DNA of 64,000 nt from Allodiplogaster sudhausi (lineage: Eukaryota > Nematoda > Chromadorea > Rhabditida > Diplogasteridae): NCBI GenBank assembly GCA_945643635.1, contig CALZFC010000001.1, positions 2,517,501 through 2,581,500 of the forward strand, read 5' to 3'. Both the position numbers and the translations under genes were made by a program. Below are positions 46,354-58,136 of this stretch, piece after piece (within the stretch, counting starts at the first letter, position 1; the number at the start of each line of letters is the position of its first letter). Under the pieces are notes generated by a model that was not told the DNA's origin, searched no databases, and saw nothing but the letters and a program-made list of their open reading frames with translations.

Positions 46354-46600
46354 AGGAAGAGCGAGAAAACGATGGCGAGAGGAAGAGAGACTAATAGAGA
46401 GAAAGGGAGGGAGAGCAAGAGAGATTAAGAGAGACTGAGATGAGGTAGCTTTAGAACGAGCGTGAGAAAAGTGCAGCGAACATAAATTGGGGAATGGTAT
46501 GCCCAAAGAGCGAGAAGAGAAGAAAAAGGGGGATGAGAGAGTAAGAAAAGAAGAATGAAGAGAGAGAGAGTACGAGAGAGAAAGAGAACGAGAAAGCAAG

Positions 46601-46638
<38 letters not shown>

Positions 46639-46650
46639 AGAGGGAGAGAT
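45780..46650. repeat. CT and GA tracts upstream of the collagen gene
   Basis: CT tract 45785-45950, GA tracts 46063-46130 and 46285-46650. The interval contains no convincing exon. Confidence 0.85.
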
Positions 46651-46990
46651 GAGATGAGAGAGGAAACCGAGACTGTTAGCCAGCGCATTGTTCAAGGTCG
46701 GCCGAGTGCTGGGTGGAAGGGCGGAGGGCACATTGACTTCCTTTTTCTGACAGCTAGCACTGAGCATTCGAAGGAAATCGCTGCTATTTTTTTCGTCTTG
46801 TTATCTCCCAGATTTCATTCTTCTAAATATCCTAATGAAGAAAGGTGAAAACAATGTAATAATACATACACACATGTGCACAAATGTTGAGATAAAAATA
46901 TTGTTGACATGAAGAGATGTTAATTTTTTTTTGTTTATTTATCTGCTACCAAAGTGTTGACTTCAAGTTAACAAGTTTATTCCACAATCA

Positions 46991-47324
46991 TGGACTCGGC
47001 ACGGTGGGTGAAGGCAAGAAATAAGAACGGCATCGGTATTCATGACGGCCGGTTCGCATCCAAGTACGGGGGAAATTTTGCACGTCGACACTCTGCGACC
47101 ATAGGCGCCGGTTAATTCGCCATTTCTTTGGATTTATTTGTGCAAACCGCTGATATTGTGTGGGAAAAGAGGAATAGAAACTTGCTTGAATGATGGTACC
47201 AAAAGTGCTCCCTGAAGCAGGCAGCCGGAACCGTCTACCGTAATTGGAATGCCGCCGGCCTTCTCGGAATGGGCGCACGCGGCCTTGAGTACCTGGCCAA
47301 GGACGACCAGATCATGATCATCCA
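46991..47324 (+). CDS. Orphan exon(s) of an unrecognised gene
   Basis: A GC-rich exon from about 47219 to 47324 reads AAGTVYRNWNAAGLLGMGAR then GLEYLAKDDQIMIIQ, with acceptor CCTGAAGCAG and donor CAG|GTAGGC. The ATG at 46991 with MDSARW and a GTGAAG donor could be the first exon and would join in phase. No continuation is found before the lipase pseudogene, so it may be a fragment or a gene whose other exons are too short to see. Confidence 0.35.
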
Positions 47325-47839
47325 GGTAGGCCGGCTTCTTTCATTGCATTTCTCATTTATCTCGTTGTACTTTCCACACTAGAGAATCACTCCATGCTTT
47401 ATGATAGGTGATATGCAAATGAACGTAGTCGTTAGTTGTGCAAAGCACACAACTTTTGCAAAAGTTTTTTGGGGGGGACGGGAGATTGGGAAAATAGTTT
47501 AATATAAATATTTTTTTCAGATGCTATATTCAGAGTAAGTTCAATAATAAAAGAGCATCTTAAAATTCTGAAAAATTCCGGATGATTGAAAATTCAAATG
47601 TTTTAGTTTCGTGTTTCTAGTTTAATGCGATTTTGTCCTGTACATCTGTCACAGAATAGCAACAAAAAGAGGTTCAGCCGAACCAACTATCCGACAGATA
47701 ATTTTTTTGTGCATTTTCCGTTGTTCCAAACATGTCTCGATTTCAGGCGTTTCATGTGCTAATTCAAGAGTTGGTTTTTTTCTTCGCATTTTAAGTTCCG
47801 TTAAGAGGATCGTCTGGTTAGCGCTACGTTCGAAAATTC

Positions 47840-47849
47840 GATATAAAAG
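47840..47849 (+). promoter_or_regulatory. TATA-like box upstream of the lipase pseudogene
   Basis: GATATAAAAGCGG. The duplicated counterpart at 54501-54512 reads CATAGAAAAGCGC, so the box is altered upstream of the intact lipase. Confidence 0.4.
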
Positions 47850-48184
47850 CGGCAAGCGTACACGATGATAATCACTTTGTGGCGTTTATGCTTTTGAGCC
47901 TACTATGTACATGTATTACGCAGAATTTGCTTTTGCTATCAAAATATACATTTAAATAATTAATTTTGCCGATATTATTTTTGAATTGATTCCATTATAT
48001 TAGACTTTCTGGCATTTCTTATTCTGTTCCGAAGAAAGGATTATAGAAAATCGACAAAAGATGCTGATCATTTGGACTAAATGTTCATTCTTTTCCACGA
48101 AATTTAAGAAAATTATTCTTTTTACTTTTCGTTGCGAAGGCGTAAATACCACAAAGTACAAAGATTCAACATCTTTGATGTGCG

Positions 48185-50939
48185 ATGCTGGTGACCTCCT
48201 TGAACTTGCTCTTCTTATTCATCTCTGCTTCTCTTCTGCTTCCTCTCTCTGAGAGTGCCCGCGACTTCTTCACCAACTATGACTAGGCGTTCGTGGCCGG
48301 GAAGATTCTCCCGCTCGCGGCGGCTGCCTATTACAATAATCCGGAAAAATGCACAAAGGCCAAGCTGAACTGTAAAGACGCCCTTATTTCTTAATTATTT
48401 CTTTTGTTTTTTTTTGTTTTTTTGTTTGTTTATTTAATTATTGCTCCGTAATAAAGGCGCCTGTCTAATGGAGGCAACTTCTAATAATATGGATCCTTCT
48501 GAAAGGTTGAACACGCCAGCTCTAAAACAGCAAATATATGTAGTACGAATTTTGTAAGCGTAGTTTCCCATATCCCCATAATACGTATATATATAATTTG
48601 AAAGAACTTTTAAGGAAAAGGAAGCTTAAAAAAGAACAACAATTATTGCAAGGTGTCAATGCCAATGAATCTAAACAAATAAATAAACAAATGAAGCTTG
48701 ATGGATAGTCCGAAGATATTTCATTTGGCAAAGAGAGTCGACGTCAAGTGTGACGTCCTTTCCAGCACGTGTTCCGGCTTTGTTTCGCTCTCGCTTGCAG
48801 ACCAAGCCATCATAATTTCCTTTTGTTATTCTTTTGCAAGTTTTTCTCCAATACTTTTCTTTATGTTTTACATTGTACGTCTTCTTTGCAATCATGAAAG
48901 AACAAAACAATTTTTTTTAGAAACAAATACAACGAAATCGTGATCTCTCGATTCATTTTTTTCACCCTGTGCATTAGGACAAAATGGCAACTGTTTTCAG
49001 CGGAACCACCAATCCGAATCAACTGCTCCTCGAAACTTTGGGATCTATTCTCATACGCGTCGGTCAAATTCCTTTTTTTTTGTTTTGCTATTAAATATTT
49101 TTCCTATCAGGAGTTCATAATTATTTGAAGTACATATGTAAGTGTAGCCCCTGGAGTATGGGTTGGCTCCCCAGGGAAAGCGCCAAATTGGAAACCGTCA
49201 CTGGTGACCTCCGGCATCCCCAGCCTTGATTCCGGCAAACTTTGTACCCTTTATGTAAGTGGAGGTACTGTGAATCTTTAGAAAAACAAAAATTAATTGA
49301 TTGTTATTTTGGTCAATAATTTGAAACGTTTCGCAGAAGAAGCCCTATGTCGGCGGTGGTAAGGTCTCCGCCTACTTTTACGACGCCTACAGAGCGCCAT
49401 GGGACGCCGGCCTCAAGGAAGCCTTTCTCGCGCTCAGCCAATCCAAGCTACTCGCTTTGGGTAAGATGTTCTTTTTCTTTTCAAAATGTAAAGCAAAAAT
49501 ATTTAAAAAAAATATTTCAAATACTCTAACCATTGGAGGAAATAATAAAAAAAATTGATATAAAAAAATAAAATAAAAAATTTTTGGACTCCTTCCTTCT
49601 TGTAGATCACGGGCCACTCGCTCGGCGGCGCGATGGCGGCGCTCGCGGAGGGCGAAATCGTGAAAGAGGGCCTTTTCCCGGCCGAGAAGACCCTTCTCGT
49701 CACGTTTGGCCAGCCGAAAACGGGCGATGCGGGGTTTGCGGCGGCGATTGATCAATTGGTTTTTTTTCTTACCGTTTCCGTCCTTTTTCACTTTCGTCAT
49801 TTTCGAATGGATTTTGCTCTTTCTTCGTAAATGCATTTCTAAAATGAGCATGAACACGCATATCTCGTGCTCGGAAAGACGTGTTGATGATAAATGCCGA
49901 GATACTATTGTGCACTTTGCTTTTTAGTAGAATACTTGTACAGACAACAGTACAAATGGAAAAAGGTTTCGAAAATGTTTGAACTTTCCCTCGATATTTC
50001 CTCGGGATTCTGCGCTGAATGACAGACAACCAAACAACAAAATTTAAAAAAAATGCAATTTTCATTTATGCGTACATTGCAAAAAATTTTTAAATAAAAA
50101 TATCTTTTTCCGTGATGAATATCCTGGAATTGTTTTCTTTAAAACAATCAAAAAAATAATGCGGTGGCCCAAAATCTCCCTAAACTTCTTGAAAGAAAAA
50201 AATACATGCTAGATTTTTCTTCTTTACTCATTTGTTTAACAAGTAAAGAATATTTCATCAATTTCCGGTGCCTCACACCTTCCGCGTCGTGCACAGCCGT
50301 GACATTGTTCCGCATGTCCCGCTCAAGCGCAGCGGATATCAGCATCACTCTAGAGAGGTGCATTTATTATTTAAATTAACAGAGTAAAAAAAATCAATCA
50401 TCAATTCGGCCATCAAACCTTTTAGTCTTGAATTCACGAATTTTTTTGTCTGAAATTAATTACGGTTGAGTTTCGTGCCGCTTTATTGACACATCTACTT
50501 TTTTTTACAGAAATAAATTTTCCTTCAAAGAAAAAAATAACATATTTTAGATTTTCTATCCTACCCGTATGCAGCCTAGCAGCTCATACAAGATTTTTGG
50601 CCCGCAGGAGGACCGGTCGTGCTCTGAAAGGTTTTTTATTTGTCTAAATTTCAAGCATAATAAGTAAGTGCACTATGTAATAAATATGCATAATTAAAAG
50701 AAAATAATAATATAAAGTACACAATATGTAATGGCTACATTGCTTTTTTTTTAATTTTCAGCCTGCTGCACTTGTCGGTGACCGCCAACTTGGTCTACTT
50801 TGAACAGCTGCTGATCTCTTATGGAGCGCTGAAATGCCAAAATGCAGCTGACCAGAGTGAGACTCTTCATTGGAGGAAGTGCATGAACTATAGCAATAAT
50901 AATAAAGAGGTATATAATGTTTACAAAAAATACGATTGA
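48185..50939 (+). pseudogene. Class-3 lipase pseudogene (tandem duplicate)
   Basis: Aligns exon by exon with the intact lipase at 55251-57824 but carries several lesions. An in-frame TAG at 48284-48286 stands where the intact copy has AAG (YD-stop-AFVAGKILPLAA). The acceptor before VAKRVDVKCDV reads TCATTTG instead of TTTCAGG. The following donor is weakened (TTTTGTTATT against TTCGGTTAGT). The exon near 49337-49460 has lost five bases at about 49435-49442, shifting frame. A conserved Cys is Phe (YKIFGPQED). An insertion near 50840 removes the normal stop. The exon with ITGHSLGGAMAALAEGEIV (49600-49760) is still almost perfect, implying a recent loss. Confidence 0.85.
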
Positions 50940-51835
50940 TGAGACTTGCAAATTATACATAAGGAAGGGTACCTGGCACAGAAGAAATTATCGTAATTTG
51001 CCGCAAGACGATCATAGGTAAAACTTCTTCTCCCAATGAACGCGGGCATTAACACTCTACAAAGGAGCCTGGTCTCGAAGCATTCCATGTTCTCTTGATC
51101 TGTCTCTCGATATCCACACATGTGACAGGTTTCCACGGCTGAAACTGTTATCAGCTGTTCCGTCTATTCTTCTCTGTTCCATGCCCTTTGCCGTTCAATG
51201 GACAAATCGGAATACTTAAAAGTATTTCAAATAGTATTTTCGCCAGTGTCCCAGTGCGTAAATAAAGTAATAAAGAATTATTGGGCGAGTTACCCTCTCT
51301 CTCTCTCTCTCTCTCTCTCTGTTTCAGGTTCCATTTATTTCTCCTGCAGTCTCTCATTGATATTTTCACTTCTTTTTTTTTCTTTCTAGCACTCACTTGT
51401 TCTCTTGTCTCTCTCTCTCTCTCGCTCTCTCCCTCCCTCTCATTTCCTTTCAATCAATTTAAAGATCCGTCATGCTTACTTCGATCTCGTGCATCATAGA
51501 CAAAGAAAAATAGAAGCCTTTCTAATGGTTGCCGTTGCCCCGCCTGAGTCTCTTGCCGGTGGAGAATGAAAGCAGAATGGCATGGCGAACCCGGTTTGCT
51601 CTGTTCTTTGAAGTAAACTAGTATGTTTTCATGGCTCTAGTATGTATTTTGTAGCCGTAAAGCCCCGTTTATTGACAACTATCCGACCACGATCATACGC
51701 TTAACAAGCGTCCACGAAAACTAAACACCATACGAACGGCACTGACGTTTCGCGAGACGCGTACAGATTGTTATGCAAGAAACTGTGCAGCTACACACAG
51801 CGCAGGAAGTTCGCATTGCCCGCACTCGGAAAACG

Positions 51836-51873
51836 CACTTTGAAGTGACCAATTGGCGGAGGCACTTCAAAGT
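51836..51873. repeat. Short perfect-arm hairpin
   Basis: CACTTTGAAGTG and CACTTCAAAGT are inverted copies separated by 15 bases. Confidence 0.7.
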
Positions 51874-52765
51874 TCGTTTTCCTATTACTTGGCTGAGTTC
51901 GTTTTAGATGCACTGATAAGTGCGGCGGGCGAGTATCACGAAACCGCTTTGCCGGCCGACCCGACATTCTGTTTGCGTGCTCTCTCTCTCTCCTATCTAT
52001 CTGTCCTCTCTCTCTCTCTCTCCACTCTCTCTCCCTGTGCTATCAGGAATCTCTAACACGACCCACAAACTAGCCAGTTAATCGTCTTTTGCAGCTATTA
52101 TTGTCGTTTTCGCTATAAAACAGTTTAAACTGTTGCTAAAACGTGAGAACAAAAGCTGCAAAAGTTGAAAAACTAGCGTCTCTGAATCTTGAACAACTTA
52201 TCCAGATGAAAAGGGCAGCGCCCATAGAGAACGTTGCGAAGAGAATGGAGAGAGAGAGACAGAAAGAGGAAAGAGACAGAGTAAAAGAGAGAGAGAGAGA
52301 ACTCTACGAACTTGGTCTCACCATTTGTGCCAATTTGTCTAAGAGCCAAAGGGTTTTTTCGAGAGTTTTACTGCTCAACGTGACTTATGTTGCTTATGTT
52401 TCGTCTCTCTCTATCCTACATTGGTCTATAGAAAAGGGCGATTCTTTTGAGCTATTTAATGTTGTATAAAAGTGAGTATGAACGATTTCCGCACTCGAGG
52501 TCTGAGTTGTCAGGAGTTGGCTGTGTGCATCGCTCTTGTGCGCAAACTTGTAAGTGTAATCAAAACGCACAACGTCACTTATACACATCTCTCTGTACCT
52601 CATTACAACCGCCTTTCTGGGCAGAATGTAATGACATAGAGAGAGAGAGTCACCTTTCGGTCTCTTTATAGTGTTCACAGCAAAAGAAACACAAAACTCA
52701 CAAATTTTGGCAGCGTGTCAAAAAGATTACTTGAGTTGTACATGCTTTCTCCTGTTCTCTCCATC

Positions 52766-52805
<40 letters not shown>

Positions 52806-52906
52806 TCATTCTTGTTTCTTTCCCTCTCTCCCTTTCTTCTCTCTCTCTTCTCTCTCTCCCTTCTCTCTCCTCTCTCCCTTCTCTCTCTCTCTCCCTTCTC
52901 TCTCTC

Positions 52907-52946
<40 letters not shown>

Positions 52947-53160
52947 ACAGGTACATGCCTGTATATGTGCATTTGCGTGCAGACAAACACGTCACCGGTC
53001 CTTCGAGCGTAGGGAGAGCGGCGCCTCAAACAAGCGAAGTACGTCCTGTCTGGCAAGTTATGCCACGTCGAGCGGCGACACCTAGGGGTTAAAACCCACA
53101 TGTGGTCAATGTTTTCCCAACATGTTTTGCGCGTTTTATTTTACATAAAAAGTACCCCGT

Positions 53161-53204
<44 letters not shown>

Positions 53205-53286
53205 GAGTGTTGTGTATGTAAATTCGGTCTCTTTGTAGTGTTCACATCAACAGCAAGACCTGGTACATGAAACTGTTATTAGAATT

Positions 53287-53356
<70 letters not shown>

Positions 53357-53465
53357 TGTGAGTGACTCTCATGCAAGTCTTGACGTACATGAATTCGAAT
53401 ATTCGAATATTCGAATAATCTAAAGTGTGAATAGAACGAACTTATGCCCGGCGAGTTCGGATTCC

Positions 53466-53533
53466 GGCGGAAAGTTCGTTTCTGTCGTTTTTAAAGTACG
53501 TTTTATGCGAACTTAAAAACGAACTTTCCCGCC
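53466..53533. repeat. 68 bp hairpin with AAGTTCGTTT arms
   Basis: GGCGGAAAGTTCGTTT pairs with AAACGAACTTTCCCGCC with one bulged base, and a nested pair (TCGTTTTTAAAGT with ACTTAAAAACGA) lies inside. AAAGTTCGTTTTCC also occurs at 51869 and 54138. Confidence 0.75.
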
Positions 53534-54605
53534 AGAGGGTTAAAGTATTATATACTTTCTGCGCTGTGTATGCTTGTTTGGAATAGACGTTCTGCTTCAC
53601 TTCATATGATTATATAATTAAATTGATGAATTTAAGTAGTCTCATTTACATTTCCGACGACTTGCAAATTAAATTTTGAAAGATGGACATTACATTAAAA
53701 AAATAATGAAAATGGACGTTCGCCTCCAATCGAGCAATTCGGCGCCTCACTGAACAACTCCTTTCCCTGCTCTCATTCCTTCTGCAAGAGTTGCCTGTAA
53801 CTGCTTGCCTCTCAGCCAAAGCAATATTAGTAGCCACATTCTTATCTCTTTGCATTTTGTTCTGTCATTTGTTTTTCATATGATTTGAAGGATATATATT
53901 TTCTATTTTCAAAGAATAGCGAAAAATTTCCAGTGCCACGCTATCGAACCATCAAGTCGAAAACTAAAACTTTCCTTATTCAGACACAAAATTAGGTTAT
54001 ATGGTGTTTTGATTGAAGAAATTGAATTAAAGCTCTTTGCGAGCCTTTAATATCGACTTATTAATATCCTTATTACAGAGAACTAACCCGCGCTACCAAA
54101 ACGGACCTTATAGAAATATTTAATTCGGAGATACAAAGTTCGTTTTCCAATTAATACGTAGAGTTCGTGCCCATATGAAGAGATAATTACATTGTAGCAT
54201 TCATACTACCAATGACGTACTGAATAGTGCAGATTTTTAGATAATGTTGTTAGAGTATGTACGATAAAAAACTTAAATGAGTCGAAATTGTATGAGAAAA
54301 AATTACACGAAATAAGTTACAGGAGATGGATCCGAATTGTATTGTTTAGAAAGAGGATTTAATTTTGTGCATTTTTCGTTGTTTCGAGTATGGCTCTCTC
54401 TTACAGGCGTTAAAGGGTAATCCAAATGTTCCTTTTCGTATTTTGCGCTGTCGCTAAGAGGATTGTTCAGGCTGGTCCTACTTTTGAACTCCACGGGATT
54501 CCATAGAAAAGCGCTGCTCAGCTACCAAAACTATCTAGTTGACACCTTCCCAGTCAATAATGCTGATTAAATTGCATTGTTAATTAATCTGTTGAGTCAC
54601 ATATG

Positions 54606-54690
<85 letters not shown>
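54606..54690. repeat. (TA)n microsatellite
   Basis: About 40 uninterrupted TA units upstream of the intact lipase. Confidence 0.98.
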
Positions 54691-54694
<4 letters not shown>

Positions 54695-55250
54695 TCCCTT
54701 GTGTCTCCTCTCTCTCTCTCAATTATTGCAATTCCCCCTTCCTTTACTTTATTTTATTTCCATTTTATAAGTTCCATATCTTTTCACCGGTCTTATCTTC
54801 AATGTTTTTGTGTCTTCATTTGTACACTTTGGATATTGATTATCAAAATGTATCTATTATTTGGTTCTTTTTTAAACAATAATATGGTTGAATCTTTCGA
54901 GTTTTAACTAATGCCATCATATTAGAGATGTTTCTTATTTGAACACATATTTTGTGCTATTATATGTGATGAATATTTATTATGAGATATTGCTTGTGAT
55001 CTGAAGAATCAGGCAAACCTTTCTCGCCTGTCGTATTCTGTGAATTTGAAAGGATTATGAAGAAGCGATGAACAATGCTGATCATTTGAGCTTGAATCTA
55101 GACAAGTAGATCTGCTCATATTTAAAAGTTATCAGGTTTCATCTTTTATTTTCTCTCCGAAATTGAGGACGTTTTCACGTGAATACTGTAAACGATTGCT
55201 CCTACTGACATGACTGTGTTCGAACAATTCAGCAGCATCTTTCCTGAGCA

Positions 55251-57824
55251 ATGCTGGCGAGCTGGCTCATTTTTTTCTTCTCTGCTTCTCTGCTTCCTCT
55301 CTCTGCAACTGCCGGCGACTACTTCGCCGCTTATGACAAGACTTTCGTTGCCGAGAAGATTCTCCCTCTCGCCGCTGCCGCCTACTACAACCTGCCGGAG
55401 AAGTGCACGAAGACGAAGCTGAACGGCGCAACAGTATAGATGCTTTTTCCTTCTTTTTCGATATGAATTATTTAATTAATTAAGTTGATGTACAAACATG
55501 TTTGCGCTGCAATAAGGCCCATCTCTCTGGTGGAGTCAGCCCATCGAACAATAAGATGGGGTTGAACAACTGGTACACGAACTCTAAAACAGCAAATAGT
55601 ACGGATTTCTTTTTTTGCAGTTCTCCCCACATTCCCCCGCACTCTGTGTAATTTGAAGGAACTTTAAATAGAGGGAAATTTTTTTTTACGCCTTCTTGCA
55701 AGATGACAGGGTGTTTGCATGCAAATGTTTAAAAACATCTCTCGATTAAATATATAAATAAAAAAAACAAAACAAATACAACTCGATGAAAAATGTGATG
55801 ATGATGTTTCAGGTGGCAAAGAGAGTCGACGTCAAGTGTGACGTTCTTTTTAGCACATGTTGCGGCTTTGTTTCACTATCGCCATCGGATCAAGCCATCA
55901 TAATCTCCTTTCGGTTAGTCTTTTGGCAAAATTGCTATTCATTTTCTCTCTCTCTCTCTCTCTATTCATATTCACTCTCTTCAGCTTCGGACGGCAAAAA
56001 AATTTATTTTTGAAAGAAAAAAACAAGGCGACAATAATCCTTTAATGCGATTCATGTCTTCGCCCCCATGCATCATTCAGAGAACCACAACACAAAATTC
56101 AGCGGAACCAACAATCCGAATCAACTGGTCCTCGAAAGCGTGGAAACTTTTCTCATACGCGTTAGCAAAATTTCTTTTTTTCCTATTAAATATTTTTATC
56201 AATATTACTTAATTCAAATATATTAAAGTGCTTAAATATACCATATGTAAGTTAAAAATTATGGTGTTTTGTATTTTGTTTTTTGATAAATGTTGTTTGG
56301 TCAATAGTAACTCGAAAAACTTGCAGAAGAAGCCCTATGGCGGTGGCGGTCAGGTGTCTTCCTACTTTTACGACGCTTACAGAGCGCCATGGGACGCCGG
56401 CCTCAAGGAAGCCTTTCTCGCGCTCGCGAAAACAAATCCAAGCTATTCGCTTTGGGTTAGAGTTTTTTTATTTTTATTTAAATTAAATAATAAGTCATTT
56501 TTCGAAGTAAACAAAAATAGAACAAAATAAACGTGCCAAAATTAATCACTTAAATAGAATATTCTAGGTAATTTATAAACTAAACTACCGCACCGCTACA
56601 TGCTGCTTCTTTTTATAGAAAAAAAAATGTTTTTTTTTTAAATACTTTAATTTAGATCACGGGCCACTCGCTCGGCGGCGCGATGGCCGCACTCGCGGCG
56701 GGCGAAATCGTAAAGGAGGGCCTTTTCCCGGCCGAGAAGACCCTTCTCGTCACGTTTGGCCAGCCGAGAACGGGCGATGCGGGCTTTGCGGCGGCGATTG
56801 ATCAATTGGTAGGATTTCTTTTCCATATTTTTTTTCTTCATATTTTTGCATTCTTCACATGTTGCTTCGTTTCTTTAAAGGAGCAGTGCACTGAATATCT
56901 AACATATGGTTTTATGGACGTGGTTTTATTAGCATTAGTCTAAAACATACTTCTGGAAAGTTTGAACCATTTTTGTATACTTGTTAGAAAGTTACATAGA
57001 AGCAAGCGAAATGCGACTGGGACAAATTTTTTTTACTGTAGCTGTTAGCCACCCTCCTATTTCTCACGCTTTCTAACCCGCAGGAGGGCCAAATATTTGA
57101 GGGCGTACGTTCAAAATGATTATAATATACTACGGTAGTATCATACAGTGCATGGTTCCTTTAACTAAGCGTTCTTCTTTTATGGAAAGAAAAAAAAACG
57201 GTACTCTAATCATTTCAATTTTTCAGATAAGTATAGTCGTGTATCTAGAAAACACATTTCTTTTGCCATGACATAAGGCGTGAATTCAAGATTGAGTTGT
57301 TGGCTCCTTAAAGAACTAAATAAACAATGTGCGCAATTTCCGGTGCCTCACACCTTCCGCGTCGTGCACAGTCGTGACATTGTTCCACATGTTCCGCTCA
57401 ACACCAACGGGTATCAGCATCATTCTCGAGAGGCAAATATTTTTTTTAATTATTAATGACATATGCATCTACTTTTTGCTTCTGAAATATTCTTTCACTA
57501 AATAAATTATATATATTTCTGTTAAAGATTTTCTACCCGTCCCGAATGCTGCCAAACAGTTCGTACAAGATTTGTGGCCCGAACGAGGACCCGTCGTGCT
57601 CTGAAGGGTATATTTTTCTTTGCCTAATCGCATAATAAATCAGTGTACTATGTAAAAAAATATTTAAAAGAAATCACTAATATAATATGAATTACTGTAC
57701 GTGTGCCCTTGCAGCTTTACTTGTAATCTTTGTTATTTTCAGCATGATGAACTTGTCGGTAACCGACCACCTTGTCTACTTTGAGAAGCTGCTCTTCTTT
57801 TATGGAGCGCAGAAATGCAACTGA
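55251..57824 (+). CDS. Secreted class-3 (Lipase_3) triacylglycerol lipase
   Basis: Secreted esterase/lipase with alpha/beta hydrolase fold. Eight exons: 55251-55433 (signal peptide WLIFFFSASLLPLSATA; FAAYDKTFVAEKILPLAA), 55813-55913 (VAKRVDVKCDVLFSTCCGF), 56103-56160 (FRGTNNPNQLVLESVETF), 56327-56455 (SSYFYDAYRAPWDAGLKEA), 56656-56808 (nucleophile elbow ITGHSLGGAMAALAAGE), 57343-57432 (HSRDIVPHVP with the predicted catalytic Asp; GYQHHSRE with the predicted His), 57528-57607, 57743-57824. Lengths sum to 876 bases, one frame, 291 residues. Two features are odd: the sixth exon is preceded by CG rather than AG, and its donor is GC. A poly(A) signal AATAAA follows at about 57862. It arose by tandem duplication with the pseudogene at 48185. 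Confidence 0.9.
56876..57178. mobile_element. MITE of a second family, about 300 bp, in a lipase intron
   Basis: Left end TAAAGGAGCAGTGCACTGAA and right end CAGTGCATGGTTCCTTTAA are inverted repeats. The interior (GTTTGAACCATTTTTGTATA; CCAAATATTTGAGGGCG) is found in the opposite orientation at 63664-63876. Confidence 0.75.
57179..57316 (-). mobile_element. GAATTCGCGC-family element in the same lipase intron
   Basis: It contains CATTTCAATTTTTCAGATAA, TATAGTCGTGTATCTAG and ATAAGGCGTGAATTCAAGA, and ends TTGGCTCCTTAAAG. It sits directly behind the element at 56876. Confidence 0.55.
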
Positions 57825-58136
57825 AGGAGGCACTCCGTGCATGAATGATGGCAATAATATGTAATAAAGAGATTTCTAACAAAAATGCGAAAACTATGAC
57901 ATTCAAAGTAGCTTCAATTTAGGGCGAACACCGAAAAATTATGTGAGATTTCACATTACCACGACCCATAATGAACAATTTATTTTTCTCAACTCCAGAT
58001 ACATACGTTGAGTTTCATGTTCCTTAGATGCTTCTTATATGTCACTGATTGAGTTCTGGAAGTCCAATTTGAACATCGGTCCCCGGGGCAGGCACTAATG
58101 GTACCCTGTTTGACTCTTTCAGAGAGGATCTCTTAG

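Larger units (their letters stand above)
50940..54600. other. Intergenic interval between the lipase copies
   Basis: It contains a CT tract (51294-51320, 51405-51440), CT sequence at 51980-52035, a (CTTT)n run at 52767-52806 followed by CTCC-rich sequence to 52935, GA tracts at 53164-53200 and 53288-53352, and two hairpins listed separately. The upstream part of the lipase duplication (54300-54530) matches 47640-47870. No gene is seen. Confidence 0.6.

Noticed and set aside
52143..52469. Frame with a basic coiled-coil look (KRMERERQKEERDRVKE)
   Set aside because: The charged part is translation of a GA repeat; flanks lack coding bias.
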